Below, piece after piece: positions 22,000 to 32,479 of a DNA stretch of 64,000 nucleotides (its first letter is position 1; each line of letters begins with the position of its first letter). Both the position numbers and the translations under genes were made by a program. Under the pieces are notes generated by a model that was not told the origin of the DNA, ran no database searches, and worked only from the letters and a program-made list of their open reading frames with translations. This DNA is from Leptasterias polaris (taxonomy: Eukaryota > Echinodermata > Asteroidea > Forcipulatida > Asteriidae), in contig JAZGTN010000046.1 in NCBI GenBank assembly GCA_037783415.1, forward strand, positions 4,098,501-4,162,500, written 5' to 3'.

Positions 22000-24500
22000 G
22001 GAATGAGAAACAACAATCAAATAAATTTACCAATTATGTCAGTGTAATTAAGAGCAATTTTATGAACTATTTTTGCTTGCTGAAACCCCCTTGACCACAA
22101 TGAGTGAAAATGTCAACAATAGTCAAGACTCTTGCAGAGGAAGATTTGGACAAATTTTACAAATTTGTCTCGGACATGTCAGAAATAATGGCAAGAAAAG
22201 CTCAATTTGAGTCATTTTATTTTGGAAGAAACTTGGTAAAATAATTTATTTGATAAAGGTAGAAAACCGTAGAAAATCTTTTGACTAAATTGTGATATTG
22301 TTTACAACTATCTAATTTTTTTAAAGATAATAAATTACATTTGTCATATGACATCAGTCGGAATTATCTTATTTTATAGGCCCATCATCTATTCTAGCCA
22401 GTGAGGCAAACTTTAAACATTTCTCTAAGTTTATTTCAAAGATTTGGTGTGGGAATTTTCAGTGTTCACTTGAGTGCAAAATATACAGAATGCATGTTTT
22501 AGCAAAATGGCCGAGCAGGTTCTGTTGCAATGCAAACACAAACAATGGCAACAATCACAGCACCAGGTCTCGATTTCACAAAGAGCTAATATTGATCATA
22601 TCAATCTTAATTGTTAAGCAAAGTTTGATGTCATAGTAAAATTCACTATGGTAATTTTGGCAACTCATCTTAAGATAAATCTTAGTGTTTTGTGAAACTG
22701 AGCCCAGTACTCCTCACCCTAACACTGAACTAACACTTCATGCTATAACTTAACCCCTAGCACTAAAACCATAGAAATAACACCGACAATATTTCATCAT
22801 TAACACCTCGCCTTCATCAGAACCAACCACTCTTCTGTCGGCGCATTAAACAACAAATATTAAAGTGTCATTTTATAAAACATGCATTGTCTGCTAGCGC
22901 TAAAAAACAACCTCAATTATAAGTAGATAATTTTAGACTATTGTCGTTTTCAGAAGTGTTTATTTTCTGTAGTTTATCTGAAGTAATAATAGGCCTACTG
23001 TAGCAAAGACCAAGTAAGAATGATTTATTTAAACAAATTATTGTCTGAAGTTAGTTGCCTGTTGTGAACATTCCTAATCCTACTTGTAAAAGCCTTGCAA
23101 TCTTTTAGAACCAGTTGCCCTTTTAAACAATGTTTTCTGACATGGGCTGGTAGCAGATTGTGCTAGTGCTGTCCTGTAGCATCTTGTATAACCTACATTG
23201 ATGTACACATACATGTAGCTGATGTGTACACCTGTTGTAAGATGCATGCGGAGGCGCTTTAAGAAGACCTTGATAAAACTATTTGTATTGTCGTTGTCAA
23301 ATTATCTTTTGAAATACAAGTTTGCAAAGTTTAATTGATTTTAATACTATTTTGGTTACATAATAAAAATGTACATGCGAGCAAAATGAGTTAGAGAGTT
23401 ACAAATCTAAATGTACACCTAATTTTGAATTTGAAAAATTTACTAGAGCCTGACTTGAACCTGCGACCTTCAGATTAACGTTGCTGTTGCAGGAATGCTT
23501 AGCTTACAAGCCAAATAGGGATAGGGCACTTTGTTGCAACTATTAAGCCTTTATAAATTCCTGTAAATTGTACATGTTATTTATTTAAATATTTTTCATT
23601 TAGGAATAGTGTTAAGATGTTTAATAAGGCAGATATTTTTCCCTCTGACAAATAAAGATGAAGATGTGTCCTTTCTTTGTCAAGTTTCCTTTGTATACCT
23701 TCTGTGGCATAACTGGAGGGGGCATGAGTTTAATTTTTCTTTTATACTTTTATGGCCTCGCTTGGCCACAAACGGTAACAATTACAAAGATATACACCTT
23801 ACTTTTTTTCTTTAAACTTTTGGTTGAACAAAGAAAAATTAACTGCAGGAGTGGGACTTGAACCTACAGCTACCAGATTATACAAACTGCCATTACAGTA
23901 AATGTTTCTTTGTTCAGACCAGAATTATTTAAAAATAACAGTCAGTTTCCCTTGTAGTTTATTACTTGATAATTGAAATATAATTTTTTTTAGCTAGACT
24001 AGTAACCTCGACCATGTATGTTGGCATGCATCCTGTGAGCAATTAGCATTGATGAAAATGCCCATACCTCAACATTAATTTGTCACTGCAGCCAACAGCC
24101 ATAGGCACCGAAAAGGGTGAGATATTAGGGTGGCGGGCACAATAGAGTGCACCATATTCTAGATGAGCACTTCTTGCCAGTACTGTAGTTTCCTTATGCC
24201 CCTATTCATCACTCTTTTTATTCACCCTTTAAAAGATGACGTAGTGTAAAAACAAATTGTCTGCGTGTAAATATAACATTTTACTGGTACCCCCCCCCCC
24301 CTAGTTTTGCCACTGCATAGCCGTAGAAGCTTGTTTCAGGCACAGCAGCTTGTTTCAGGCACAGAAAATTGATTGAATGAATAGAATTACAAATTGGCTG
24401 CTCCATATTGAAAAAGGTCTCGTACAGCAATTTCATTAGCCTAATTTCAAGCTTTAGAATAATGACAAAAATGAAAATTGTACTACTATACTGAATGTTA
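22000..24500. other. Intergenic, AT-rich; small MITE and SINE fragments
   Basis: 22568-22708 is a ~140-bp MITE (left GTCTCGATTTCACAAAG; right TTTTGTGAAACTGAGCCC). 23440-23525 and 23840-23900 are minus-strand SINE D fragments (ACTTGAACCTGCGACCTTCAGATTAACG-type head, written here in part). No gene is supported. Confidence 0.5.
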
Positions 24501-24730
24501 CCTTATACAATGCATGGATTGCATGTTTATTTTATGCAGTTAATTAGTTTCATAAGGCAAAACAGCATAGCAATATAGACAGAACATCTTTGTGCACATT
24601 GAATGCTACATAATACCAAATTTTTGCGAAATGGTGGTTTTTGAAATGACTGATTTGTGTAGCATGTTGCAAATTTTTCACTGTGGTGTTTGGGTGGGTG
24701 TGTATAGTTGATGTACATGATGGCGAGTTG

Positions 24731-24795
24731 TGGCAGAGTGGTCTAGAGCACCGAGCTCGAGTTCTGGTGTCCAAGTCATCTGTGTGTGGGTTAAT
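24731..24795 (+). mobile_element. SINE family A head fragment, cut by an LTR
   Basis: GTGGCAGAGTGGTCTAGAGCACCGAG-like A-box region (24730s-24750s), then TCTGTGTGTGGGTT, where the usual B-box GGTTCGAGTCC is interrupted right after GGTT by the insertion at 24798. Confidence 0.65.
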
Positions 24796-24797
24796 AT

Positions 24798-25052
24798 TGC
24801 AGCGGCGGGCCGATCGACCGGTAGGGGGCGCTAGCACGACTCCGCGGTGGAGCAGTGCTGGCTGCCCCTGCCGGTAGATCGGGGAAACCTGCTCGCCAGA
24901 GAGGGCGTCATCTGGCTTCGGCCTTCTCCTTCGTGTAAAAGTCAGGCCTTGTTCAGTAAATAAAGCTCCGGAACAAGGGACAGAAAAGCCAGTTATTTGT
25001 ATTATTGTGTCATTTAAAGCTGTGTGCATCGCTATCCCCGGTCAACGCTACA
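24798..25052 (+). mobile_element. Candidate solo LTR, 255 bp
   Basis: GC-rich block beginning TGCAGCGGCGGGCC and ending GTCAACGCTACA, i.e. TG...CA. It is flanked by ATAT (or AATAT if the terminal A is shared) at 24794-24797 and 25053-25056. It holds an AATAAAG polyadenylation-type motif at about 24960. The abrupt GC shift within a SINE head supports insertion. No internal retroviral domains adjoin, hence solo. Confidence 0.65.
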
Positions 25053-25254
25053 ATATCATAGATCAAGGAATCCAGGGTCTAGTTCATACATTTACTAAAC
25101 AGAAAATCTTGCTCATCACCATCATATTCTGCTCGGCAAAATTAATTATTTACTGTCCACTGATTTGGTATCCGTAACATGGTATTTTGGCTAATAACCT
25201 TATCCTGGTAAGCATCATGGGCTTTTTAGCTACACTTTGTATTTCAACATAATT

Positions 25255-25430
25255 GCTTCTCATCACCCAGGAGTAAATTGGTACTGCTAGGCTAAATAGT
25301 TAGCATATGGCACCCATTTAGCACATACCCAGTTAGTTTCAGGAATGCTTCGGCCTAGGCCCAATGAACAGGGTAGAATGTAAGGCACTTTAGTTGTAAT
25401 TTACTTTGCTATCAATATCAACAATTATGA
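25255..25430 (+). mobile_element. SINE family A body/tail fragment
   Basis: CTTCTCATCACCCAGGAG, AGTTTCAGGAATGCTTCGG and CCCAATGAACAGGGTAG parallel the SINE at 1343-1692 and the fragment at 350-420. Confidence 0.55.
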
Positions 25431-25499
25431 AGGCTTGTTTTATTTCAGTTTTTCTTGCTATTTATAGAATAAAATATTAACAGTTTTTCCTTGCTTGAA

Positions 25500-25845
25500 T
25501 TTATATTTTTTTGTAATATCAATTTGTATTGTTCTTAAATAGAACTCTATACATTTTTGGATATAAATCTATACATTGCTCTATAGATATTGTTTGATAA
25601 ATTGTGCCATACAACACTTTACATTGTTCTATCACGGGATTCTATACATTATTCTATAGAATTCTATACACTAATTGTTTTACAGGACTGTACTAGCTCT
25701 CTATTCTAAATAACTTTATACAATAATGTTCTTAAAACTCTACACTTTGTGCATGCTGTAGAACAAACAAATTATTCTATAGATAGAAAATAGACAAATA
25801 GTTCTATAGAAATCTATACATTGCCTTAGAAACTACTCTATTACC
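25500..25845. repeat. AT-rich degenerate repeat of TTCTATACATT-type units
   Basis: More than a dozen imperfect occurrences of TCTATACATT / ATTCTATAGA in both orientations. It runs directly into the telomere-like array. Confidence 0.6.
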
Positions 25846-26332
25846 CTAACCCTACCCCTACCCCTACCCCTACCCCTATCCCTAACCCTACCCCTATCCC
25901 TAACCCTACCCCTATCCCTAACCCTAACCCTAACCCTAACCCTAACCCTAACCCTAACCCTAACCCTAACCCTAACCCCAACTTCAACCCTGACCCTAAC
26001 CCCAACTTCAACCCTGACCCTAACCCTAACCCCAACCTCAACCCTAACCTTAACACTAACCCCAACACCATCCTCAACCCTAACCCTTACCCTAACCCCA
26101 ACCTCAACCCTAAACCCAAACCCTAACCCTAACCCTATAGCCATAACACTAATCCTAACCCTTTAGCCCTCACCCTTCAGCCCTTACCTTAACTGAAATC
26201 CTAACCCTACAGCCCAACCCTAACAATCGACCCTAACGCTATATTAGCCCCAACACTATTATTAACTCTACGCTCTAGCCCTAACCCTAACACTGATCCT
26301 AACCCTAACCCTAACCCTAACCCTAACAGATA
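25846..26332. repeat. Interstitial telomere-like array (CCCTAA variants), ~480 bp
   Basis: Long runs of CCCTAA in the plus strand (perfect at about 25915-25975 and 26295-26330), mixed with CCCTACCCCTA, CAACTTCAACCCTGACC and other variants. This equals TTAGGG on the minus strand. Two overlapping minus-strand open frames (103 and 78 codons) are by-products of the repeat. Confidence 0.9.
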
Positions 26333-26810
26333 TTGATCAGTTATTGTGTGATGTAACAGCGCCCTCAAGCAATGTTGACGACATTCTTTTAAGTTTAACG
26401 AAAAGGTTGTACCTGAGAAAGTTTGGTTTATCCATTTTGATATAACCTTATGGGGGCAGGCTTTCGTGACGTAGTCTTAGGTATATTTTCTAAGTAAGTG
26501 AATAATGTTGAGAAAGAGAACGAATTAAATTTGATTTCCTGATTATCTCACTCCATTGAGTTTATTTTATTGTCTATTTTTATTGTCTGTTAACTAAAGT
26601 TTAGAGAAGCTATTCTTTTAGCCCAAGTTAGCCCAAACTGTTTATAGTACCGGTAATAAAAACATTCCCAAATATTAGTTTTATTATTCAATACTAAATT
26701 AAGTTATTAAAGATCAACTAATATTCTAGCAATTGTGTCAATCTACTACAAATTGGTCAACGGATATTTCATCTTTAGGGCAGTAACTTCAATGCTGAAT
26801 GCAGTAGACC

Positions 26811-27096
26811 TTAAAGGGACACGTTGCCTTGGATCGGGCGAGTTGGTCTATGAAAAGCGTTTATAACCGTTTGTTATAAAATGCATAATGGTTAGAAAAA
26901 ATTGACTCCACAAAATGGCGTGCCGTGTTAGTTCACGATGTAAAAGGAACCCCGCGCAATTTCGAGGCATATTTGTGTGGATCATTGTATTCTACTTTTA
27001 AAACATCTTTCTAACCATAATGCATTTTATAACAAACGGTTACAAACGCTTTTTCATAGACCAACTCGCCCGATCCAAGGCAACGTGTCCCTTTAA
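26811..27096. mobile_element. 286-bp palindromic MITE, TTAA flanked
   Basis: The outer ~85 bases of each side are inverted copies (AGGGACACGTTGCCTTGGAT at left; ATCCAAGGCAACGTGTCCCT at right; inner TTATAAAATGCAT). TTAA is present at both edges (26811-26814, 27093-27096). A partial relative lies at about 46203-46280 and 46740-46775. No coding capacity. Confidence 0.85.
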
Positions 27097-27115
27097 CCAA
27101 TGTATATTTCTCTTT

Positions 27116-27494
27116 AAAGGGAATGTATACGTTTGGTAATCACTCTTAAAATTAGTGGCAATAAAAACTGATTGCTTAGAAGCTGCAGCTTTCGACAGAA
27201 CATTTTGAACATTTCACTTCGAAGTAATGTGGTTATGTAAAAATATATTACTTTTTATGCCCCGAAACTTGAATCTGAGAAATGTTACTGTCAGATACGT
27301 TTCTGAGATTGTGTATTCCTAGGGATTATTATTCCTGCGTGGACATAACCGCTCCGGATTTTCGGCGAAATTTCTAAACCGCTATTACCTTTTGAAATGA
27401 AATTTTCACAGGTCAGTTTTATTGTAAATACCAACATTTCTATAGGATTAAAACAATCGAACGGTTCCAAAAACCAAATGTACACTTTGCCTTT
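27116..27494. mobile_element. MITE family T1 copy
   Basis: AAAGGGAATGTATACGTTTGG at left, ACTTTGCCTTT at right. Co-linear with 2170-2534 throughout. Confidence 0.75.
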
Positions 27495-27715
27495 AAATAC
27501 TCATTGATACTTTTGAGTCCATTTACATGTCTTATGGCAACTTCAACATTCATTAAGCCTACAGTTTAAAAACAACCAGGATAGATCATCAAGCGGAAGT
27601 GATATGAAAGCCAACCTTTTGTATGAGTGAATCATCATCAGTGTCCCATTGCCTTGTGGCCCTTGATGGAGTGACCATGCACTCTTGGTGATTTGGCTCC
27701 ACTCTTCTTGGTTTT

Positions 27716-28440
27716 CAGCCAGTCTGAGTGTGGGTTCGAGTCCCGGTCGTGACACTTGAGTCCTTAAGCCAGATACTTAACCATTATTGCTACGTCCTTC
27801 GGATGGGACGTAATTAAAGTAGTTGTTCCCGTGTGTTGTGTATGAACATAAAAGAACCCAGTGCACTTATCGTATAGCATAAAATAACCCATTGCACTTA
27901 TCGTACAGATATATACTTAAAGTGCACCGGTTTTTTTAAAGTCTTGATTGGCGACGCTGTTTTTTGTACTAGCCATAAATAGATGGCGCTACATTGACTG
28001 TTTGGGAGGCTGACTCAGAAGGACTGGGCAAGTCTATAAATCTGGATCGAAACGTTTTGATCCAGATGTTCGTGTGATACAGATATCTCTTCTCCAGTAA
28101 TTCGTGTTGCGGACAGTAATTCGTGTTGCGATATCGCACCACGTTAAACAAAATGAACGTCGCCAATCAAGACTAGGGTTTTTTACGTGTCAGAAGGGTT
28201 CCACCCTGGTGTTCCTGATTTGAATGACTGCATACTATTTGCATATTGCGCCACAGCACCTTCTAAACCTTTACATGGTGCTATAGGTAAAGGGAAAAGG
28301 TCGCATAATCGTAGTTCCACATACTTTGCATGAATAAATACTCTGCACTTTGCAACGCCCATCAGGTGTGATAACGAGCTATACAATAATGTTGGAGCGC
28401 CATGAGCGTCACTGAGTGACGGATTTGAGCGCTATATAAT
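27716..28440 (+). mobile_element. SINE family A (body type B) split by a nested MITE
   Basis: B-box GGTTCGAGTCCCGG at about 27732, then CACTTGAGTCCTTAAGCC and AGAACCCAGTGCACTTATCG; after the insertion, GGTTCCACCCTGGTGTTCCTG, TACATGGTGCTATAGG and a GCGCTATATAATAAG end. It parallels the minus-strand copy at 3435-4228. Confidence 0.7.
27940..28174. mobile_element. 235-bp MITE inside a SINE
   Basis: TIRs AGTCTTGATTGGCGACG (27940) and CGTCGCCAATCAAGACT (to 28174). It separates the two halves of the SINE body. Confidence 0.75.
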
Positions 28441-28454
28441 AAGCCACTATTATT

Positions 28455-28835
28455 CCCCGGTCCTTTCCCCATCCAGTCCTTGATATCATTACTCCAGATC
28501 CACCTTGGGTATCCACGCTTTCGGGCACTCTCCACAGACGCTTGGAGGATAATATTTGCCAGTGTTCCCTTGGCTCCGGTAATGTGACCAAACCACCGGA
28601 GTTTCCTCTTCTTTGCTGATGTCAGAAGGCTGTCGTACCGCCGGTGTGAATGGCGACCAGTTCTCTAACCTGTGTGTTGCTAAGGGGAGTGTGTGAAGTG
28701 TGGGTAATGCCAAGAAGTCCTCTGAAGCAATTTAACTCAAAGGCATCGATGAGCTTTTCAATTTCTGCGTTCATGTGGTATGGCCTAACACTATTCCTTC
28801 TCTTGAACAGACGGTTTTCTTTCTGACGTATGCAA
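28455..28835 (-). mobile_element. Truncated LINE, C-terminal end of a reverse-transcriptase ORF
   Basis: On the minus strand, frame-shifted pieces read like the conserved C-terminal region of non-LTR retrotransposon proteins: a DAFELNCFRGLLGI block, then (in another frame) a KRKLRWFGHI block and a SVESARKRGYPRW block, each typical of these tails in that order. No RT catalytic motif is left. Heavily 5' truncated and dead. Confidence 0.65.
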
Positions 28836-29038
28836 ATTACATGACTATAGGCATAAGTGTTGCAAATGATGTAACTTTTCCCCATGATGCACTACGAAAT
28901 TGAATGGCCTCTCTATGACTAACTGTTCTTAGAACCCGCTATGTACTGTGAATCTAGCCTTATTTCTTGAATTTGAATTATATAGAAACTGTGTAACTAT
29001 AGATTTAATAGTGAGTTGTTCAGGAAAGATAAGACTAC

Positions 29039-32000
29039 TTAGCAGCTGTCCTTATCATGGTTCTTCAGGGCGACGTCGTAGTTATTTTCGGCGAAGCACT
29101 TTGCCGCAGCTCGATCGCACTCACAAATGGCTGCAGAGCATTTTGTCCACAGACGAATGCTCGAATAGTCCTCGGCCTTCACTGAAATTATGGAGAGATC
29201 CAAGAATATGCAATGTTTAGCTGAAGCCGTCAGCAAATCAAGAAATTCTCACACCTTGAATTTGGTCTATGATAATGTTTTGTTTTTGAAAACAAAATGG
29301 TATACGTTAGAACCTCCGTCCCACAGGAGATTTGTTTCAGTTTGCGTGGCGTGAGGAAGAATTGTTCATGCTGTGTGACCCCCCCCCCCCCCTCCAATTA
29401 TAAACACCCCCCCCCCCCCCCCCCCCCAAAAATAATAATAATAAAAAAATAAATTCAATATTTTGCAAAAAATAAAATTGAAAAACTGTGCCGGACAAAA
29501 TAGAAAGAGAATAAGCCATATGAACCATAAAACTACGCTGTGTAGTACGTGGGCTACGATAATTTAAGTTGCGTGAATCTTGACAATTAGGGTTTGGCAC
29601 TACTTGGTTGGCTTGAGAAAGAAATATAGTTTGTATTAAATAAAAAGGGAAACTTGTTCACTAACAAAAAATTACTTATTAGTTATGAATAAATAAGAGG
29701 CTATATATCGAAGAATTAGTATTTGTTTGTTTGTTTGGTTGTTTTTTGTTTTGGTGTTTTTTTTATTAGCAGAAAATTAAAAATGTTGCGTGCAGTCTGC
29801 TTTTCAACTGTCTTGTTTGAAAATTGGTGGGGAAACTCTTGGTGGCGCACTGTATCTCCCAACTATGTTTTGGATTGGAAAGTTTTATACCACCTTTCAT
29901 AACAATAACGCATGCTAACTTACTGCATGTAGCACGGGCATTTGGTTTTCCGCAGTCGTATGTGGCTGAAATGTATAAAACAACGTATGCGTAGGCTTGG
30001 AATGGACACACCCCATGGGCAGCTTCATAGCATTTGTCGTGAATCTTACAGCAGCTAAAAACAAAACACAACATATTGAATACTTCTGTTGAAATGTAGG
30101 TCCATTGACCCAGTCCAACTGACGTCATCATCACAATAGTCTTGGTTGCGCCATTTTGGAAGTTAATGTCCCCATTTATTATACAGGGTAGCGCGCATGT
30201 TATAGGCGACCCGGCAATTAAACGCTTACCATAGTTTTACATGCAATTTGACTCCCAAAATGGCGAGCTTGGCAGACAGAAGCCGCATGTGAACTTGGTG
30301 CAAAGGTTCAATACATTAATATAAAAGAAAATATCATAGCATCCCAGCCGAGCCGCTCGCAGCAGCTCAAAATAATATTAATAGACTAAACTGATTTTGG
30401 GTGAAACCGGGAATTTCGTCCACAATTTAAAGTATGGTTAGATTTGAGTCTTTACTCCTTCAAATAGGACGGTACTGGATATTTTAATAGTATGTAAAAA
30501 GAAGTAATGTTACTTGCTTACTTTTGAAAGTCACACCGACAGAAACATTGTAACGACAACGTTATAATTTGTTATGTGGAATTTGAGCCGTATGGTGAGG
30601 TATCAATATATATTTAGTTTGCGGTATCACCATGTCAATATCTACTTGCTGGGTAGATTTTATGTTCTTTTTAGAACTTTTCTTGCTATTTATTCTACTG
30701 CCGCGGATTAGTTTTCATAATTCGGGAGACTTCTCAGTTCCTTCGCTTAGTGGATCTACCCAGCAAGTAGATAATACACATGGTGTTACCGCAAACCAAT
30801 ACATTGTCAACATTTAATACAGTCTCCTTACTTATCGGTTCCGTCTAGCGGAGCTCCACTCCCACCCATGCCGCACCAGCATCCGTACCCATCATAGTCC
30901 ATCCACGTGCTCAGGACAGATCGTTCCGTAAGGCATCGTATCATGTCACCAAACTGGTACAAATTACTTGCCTGCATGGATGCCACTGTATTTAAAGGGA
31001 ATGTATACGTTTGCTAATCAACAATTAAAACTAATGGCAATAAAAACTTACTTGCCATGGTTTAATAGATAAGTACAGAAGCTTTCGGTGGTATGGAGCA
31101 TTTTGAGAATCATTTCACTTCAAAAATTAAAGAAAACACAAACTACAAAGTTTTGAAACCATTTTGAAATCAATAATCAACCAATCCCGTTCCTGATTGA
31201 AACCTTTCAAAGAAACCGCGGTGATCTTGACACCAGATCTTACCTCAGCAGTATGCTCTGACCATGTTTATGGGTTTTCTGAAGTTCAGGCTTATGCCTA
31301 CTATACACTCTTTAAAACTATTCCGTTAAAGTCATACTGCAAACTTCCACTTTTTTATTTAATTACGTTTAATACCTTGTTGAGCAAGTTCGTCCCAAAC
31401 AAAATCCACCCTTGTGGTAAAGGGATTCAATCAACAACAACAAATCAATAAACCCAGTGAAGCTGAAGGTAGGAGTTGATATTCTTCTTAAAACAGGTTA
31501 GATTGTAGGTTAAAGGAAAACCAAAAGGGAGTTACAAAGAGTCGCAGTACGGGGGGTGGCTAATGGAATGGCTCTTCTACATCTCGGCATAACAATAGTG
31601 TATTGGGGAAAACTGCAACTACAGGTAGGCCCCCCTGTAACTATTTCTCCACATGGGTTTTGAGGCATTGCATGGTGAGGTATCAATGCATATTCAATTT
31701 GCAGTAACACCATGCGTATGGATATGAACTTAGCTGTGTAGAGTAGTTCTTTGAGAACTTGTCTTGCTATTTATTCTTCTACCGCAGAATAGATTTCGGA
31801 ATTTGGGAGACTACTTAGTTCTGACATGAACTGTCCTACTTATACTATTACCTGGTTGGAAGGTAATAGTGGATTGAGGGACTTCTCGTTATTAACTTCA
31901 CTTCCGCGGCGTGAGTTCTACATTTATCTCCTTCCCAAGGTGGACAAACCAGACAACCTTAAGACTGAGAAGAATGTGAAAAACGGCGATAGGTCTTCTT

Positions 32001-32075
32001 CAAGACAGATACATATTTTTACTAACCTGCGCAGGCGACAGTAGCAAACAGGCACAACTTTCCAAAAGCTGTCAT
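29039..32075 (-). CDS. Secreted phospholipase A2 (sPLA2, group I-like), 4 exons, intact
   Basis: Exons, minus strand: 32075-32027, 30985-30832, 30054-29924 and 29181-29039; 158 residues, all joints in frame with GT/AG. Exon 1 is a 16-residue signal peptide. Exon 2 has the calcium loop (YGCWCGMGGSG, with D.TDN before CC). Exon 3 has the catalytic CCKIHDKCY. Exon 4 has CECD with the partner Asp. Fourteen cysteines follow in the mature part, including the two (near residues 11 and 77 in standard numbering) that define group I. The enzyme hydrolyses the sn-2 ester of phospholipids using calcium; it should act outside the cell. Unusual points are Trp in the loop and Asn where Arg usually precedes CC. 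A TATA box lies at 32168-32174. Introns hold several MITEs. Confidence 0.92.
29337..29480. repeat. C homopolymer tracts in sPLA2 intron 3
   Basis: Two long C runs (about 29380-29391 and 29407-29427) separated by TCCAATTATAAACA, followed by an AATAAT tract. These are likely to be length-unstable. Confidence 0.7.
30600..30815. mobile_element. Palindromic MITE in intron 2 of the minus-strand sPLA2 gene
   Basis: TTTGCGGTATCACCATG and TCTACTTGCTGGGTAGA at left match CATGGTGTTACCGCAAA and TCTACCCAGCAAGTAGA at right, giving ~45-bp arms. A diverged relative without strong arms is in intron 1 at about 31672-31815. Confidence 0.8.
30991..31170. mobile_element. Truncated MITE T1 abutting the exon 2 splice acceptor
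   Basis: AAAGGGAATGTATACGTTTG begins at about 30994, six to eight bases beyond the acceptor (AG complement at 30986-30987) of the minus-strand exon 2. Only the left half of the family sequence is present. Confidence 0.65.
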
Positions 32076-32167
32076 TTTCACGCTGGCTTGAGAAACACGC
32101 TTGCAGATCCAAGATCCCTTTGTCAAGGCCGTATCAGATATTGGCAGTATAAGTTGATCTCCCGTGA

Positions 32168-32174
32168 TTTTATA
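32168..32174 (-). promoter_or_regulatory. TATA box of the minus-strand sPLA2 gene
   Basis: TATAAAA on the minus strand in the context TTTTGCTATAAAATCACG, 93 bases upstream of the ATG at 32075. The spacing suits a short 5' UTR ending in CAAGCCAGCGTGAAA, a leader shared with the sPLA2 first exons at 12289 and 14624. Confidence 0.6.
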
Positions 32175-32284
32175 GCAAAACTTTACGCACTCTCGCAGAA
32201 AATAGCAAACTAAACTGTTCGTAGGAGACCACGTGGGCGCCAGCACTTAAAGCACCTCCACATATTGTTACAGGATGTGATTTG

Positions 32285-32475
32285 TTAGGTGGCCCGCATC
32301 GCAAATGTGGGCGTATTATTTGCGATGTCTTAAAGTTATTCCCAATACGTGTGCATGTTATTTGCGATGTCGTAAAATTAATCGCAATACGTGCGTATAA
32401 TATTTGCAATATCGTAAAATTAATTGCAAATACGTGCGCAGATATTATTTGCGATGTCGTAAAATTAATCGAAAA
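32285..32475. repeat. ~48-bp tandem repeat upstream of the minus-strand sPLA2 promoter
   Basis: Four imperfect units containing TATTTGCGATGTCGTAAAATTAATCG and ATACGTGCG (quoted in parts: TATTTGCGATGTCG; AAAATTAATCG; AATACGTGCG). It lies 110-300 bases beyond the TATA box. Confidence 0.75.
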
Positions 32476-32479
32476 AAAT

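Noticed and set aside
25833..26144. Arg/Val- or Gly/Leu-rich proteins in the telomere-like array
   Set aside because: Simple consequence of GGGTTA repeats.
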